Part shown: piece after piece, positions 5,367 through 5,490 of the stretch
Position numbering within the stretch: the first letter of the stretch is position 1
Layout of the letters: each line of letters opens with the position of its first letter
DNA from: CAVRQM01 sp964250775
Lineage (GTDB): Bacteria; Pseudomonadota; Alphaproteobacteria; Acetobacterales; Acetobacteraceae
DNA: 5,490 nt
Direction: 5' to 3'
NCBI GenBank assembly: GCA_964250775.1
Contig: CAXUHK010000230.1
Coordinates: 1-5,490, forward strand
Translations under genes and position numbers: made by a program
Notes under the pieces: generated by a model
The model's database searches: none
What the model saw: the letters and a program-made list of their open reading frames with translations, nothing else
Told to the model about the DNA's origin: nothing

Positions 5367-5490
5367 TGGAAATCCTCCCGGTTCAGCCTCTCGGCCACTG
5401 CCGCGCCAGTCCCCGCGGCGGGGATCGCCGGGGCGGGGGCCGCCACGGCCGGGGTGCTCGCCTGGACCGCCGCTGACGCCTCGGGCCGGG
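5357..5490 (-). CDS. C-terminal fragment of the upstream gene, probably BchZ (chlorophyllide reductase subunit)
   Basis: Only the last 43 codons lie in the window; the 5' part is beyond base 5490. The frame has strongly GC-ending codons, no stop before TAG at 5359-5357, and ends ten bases inside pufB. The peptide is an Ala/Pro/Thr-rich stretch (ASTPAVAAPAPAIPAAG) followed by a charged end, AVAERLNREDFQWL. In purple bacteria the gene directly before pufB is usually bchZ, or pufQ after bchZ. The fragment has no hydrophobic segment, which argues against PufQ. The bchZ assignment rests on position, not on a recognised motif, so no symbol is given. If right, it is part of chlorophyllide a reductase and puf is co-transcribed with bch genes. 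The pufB ribosome-binding site lies inside this frame. Confidence 0.5.
   Translation of the reverse strand, partial: RPEASAAVQASTPAVAAPAPAIPAAGTGAAVAERLNREDFQWL

Noticed and set aside
5357..5490. PufQ as the identity of the gene before pufB
   Set aside because: The visible end has no hydrophobic membrane segment and does not resemble PufQ. The C-terminus alone cannot settle the point.

Overview
The window is a GC-rich piece of the photosynthesis gene cluster of a purple (bacteriochlorophyll-a type) phototrophic proteobacterium. The type II reaction-centre subunits PufL and PufM, the core antenna polypeptides PufB and PufA, a four-haem cytochrome PufC and the C-terminal part of the Mg-chelatase subunit BchD are all recognisable from their motifs. 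The PufM C-terminal tail ends DPSTLPGAPK, close to what I remember of cytochrome-bearing reaction centres such as Blastochloris. PufL keeps His at position L168, where Acidiphilium has Glu, so ordinary Mg-bacteriochlorophyll is expected. I cannot fix the genus. The sequence fits an alpha-, beta- or gammaproteobacterium (or a lineage that acquired such a cluster) with an RC-LH1-cytochrome complex.

Layout. Plus strand: the 3' part of bchD (1-786), then a separate gene with its own strong ribosome-binding site (862-1749). That gene encodes a cysteine-free, Gly/Ser/Ala/Pro/Gln-rich protein with a thaumatin-like motif and has no obvious role in photosynthesis. A 171-bp convergent intergenic region (1750-1920) holds several inverted repeats and probably terminates both transcripts. 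Minus strand, read from right to left: the end of an upstream gene (probably bchZ, 5490-5357), then pufB (5366-5133), pufA (5122-4928), a 66-bp spacer with a perfect 12-bp hairpin, pufL (4861-4037), pufM (4013-3036) and pufC (3039-1921).

How the genes work together. PufL and PufM form the membrane core that separates charge. PufA and PufB form the LH1 ring around it. PufC re-reduces the special pair from the periplasmic side. BchD, and BchZ if the right-hand fragment is that, act in bacteriochlorophyll synthesis. Expression looks tightly coupled: the upstream gene overlaps pufB, the pufB stop overlaps the pufA ribosome-binding site, and pufM and pufC overlap as GTGA. The pufA-pufL hairpin is placed where it would keep antenna mRNA in excess of reaction-centre mRNA. 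The puf promoter is not in the window. There is no pufX between pufM and pufC or after pufC within the window, and no pufQ directly before pufB unless the right-hand fragment is pufQ, which it does not resemble.

Most worth a second look: the thaumatin-like, harpin-like protein gene inside the photosynthesis cluster; three substitutions at functional reaction-centre positions (Gln at L104, Trp at L222 in the QB pocket, Gly at M249 in the QA pocket); and a PufC that lacks the lipoprotein cysteine.
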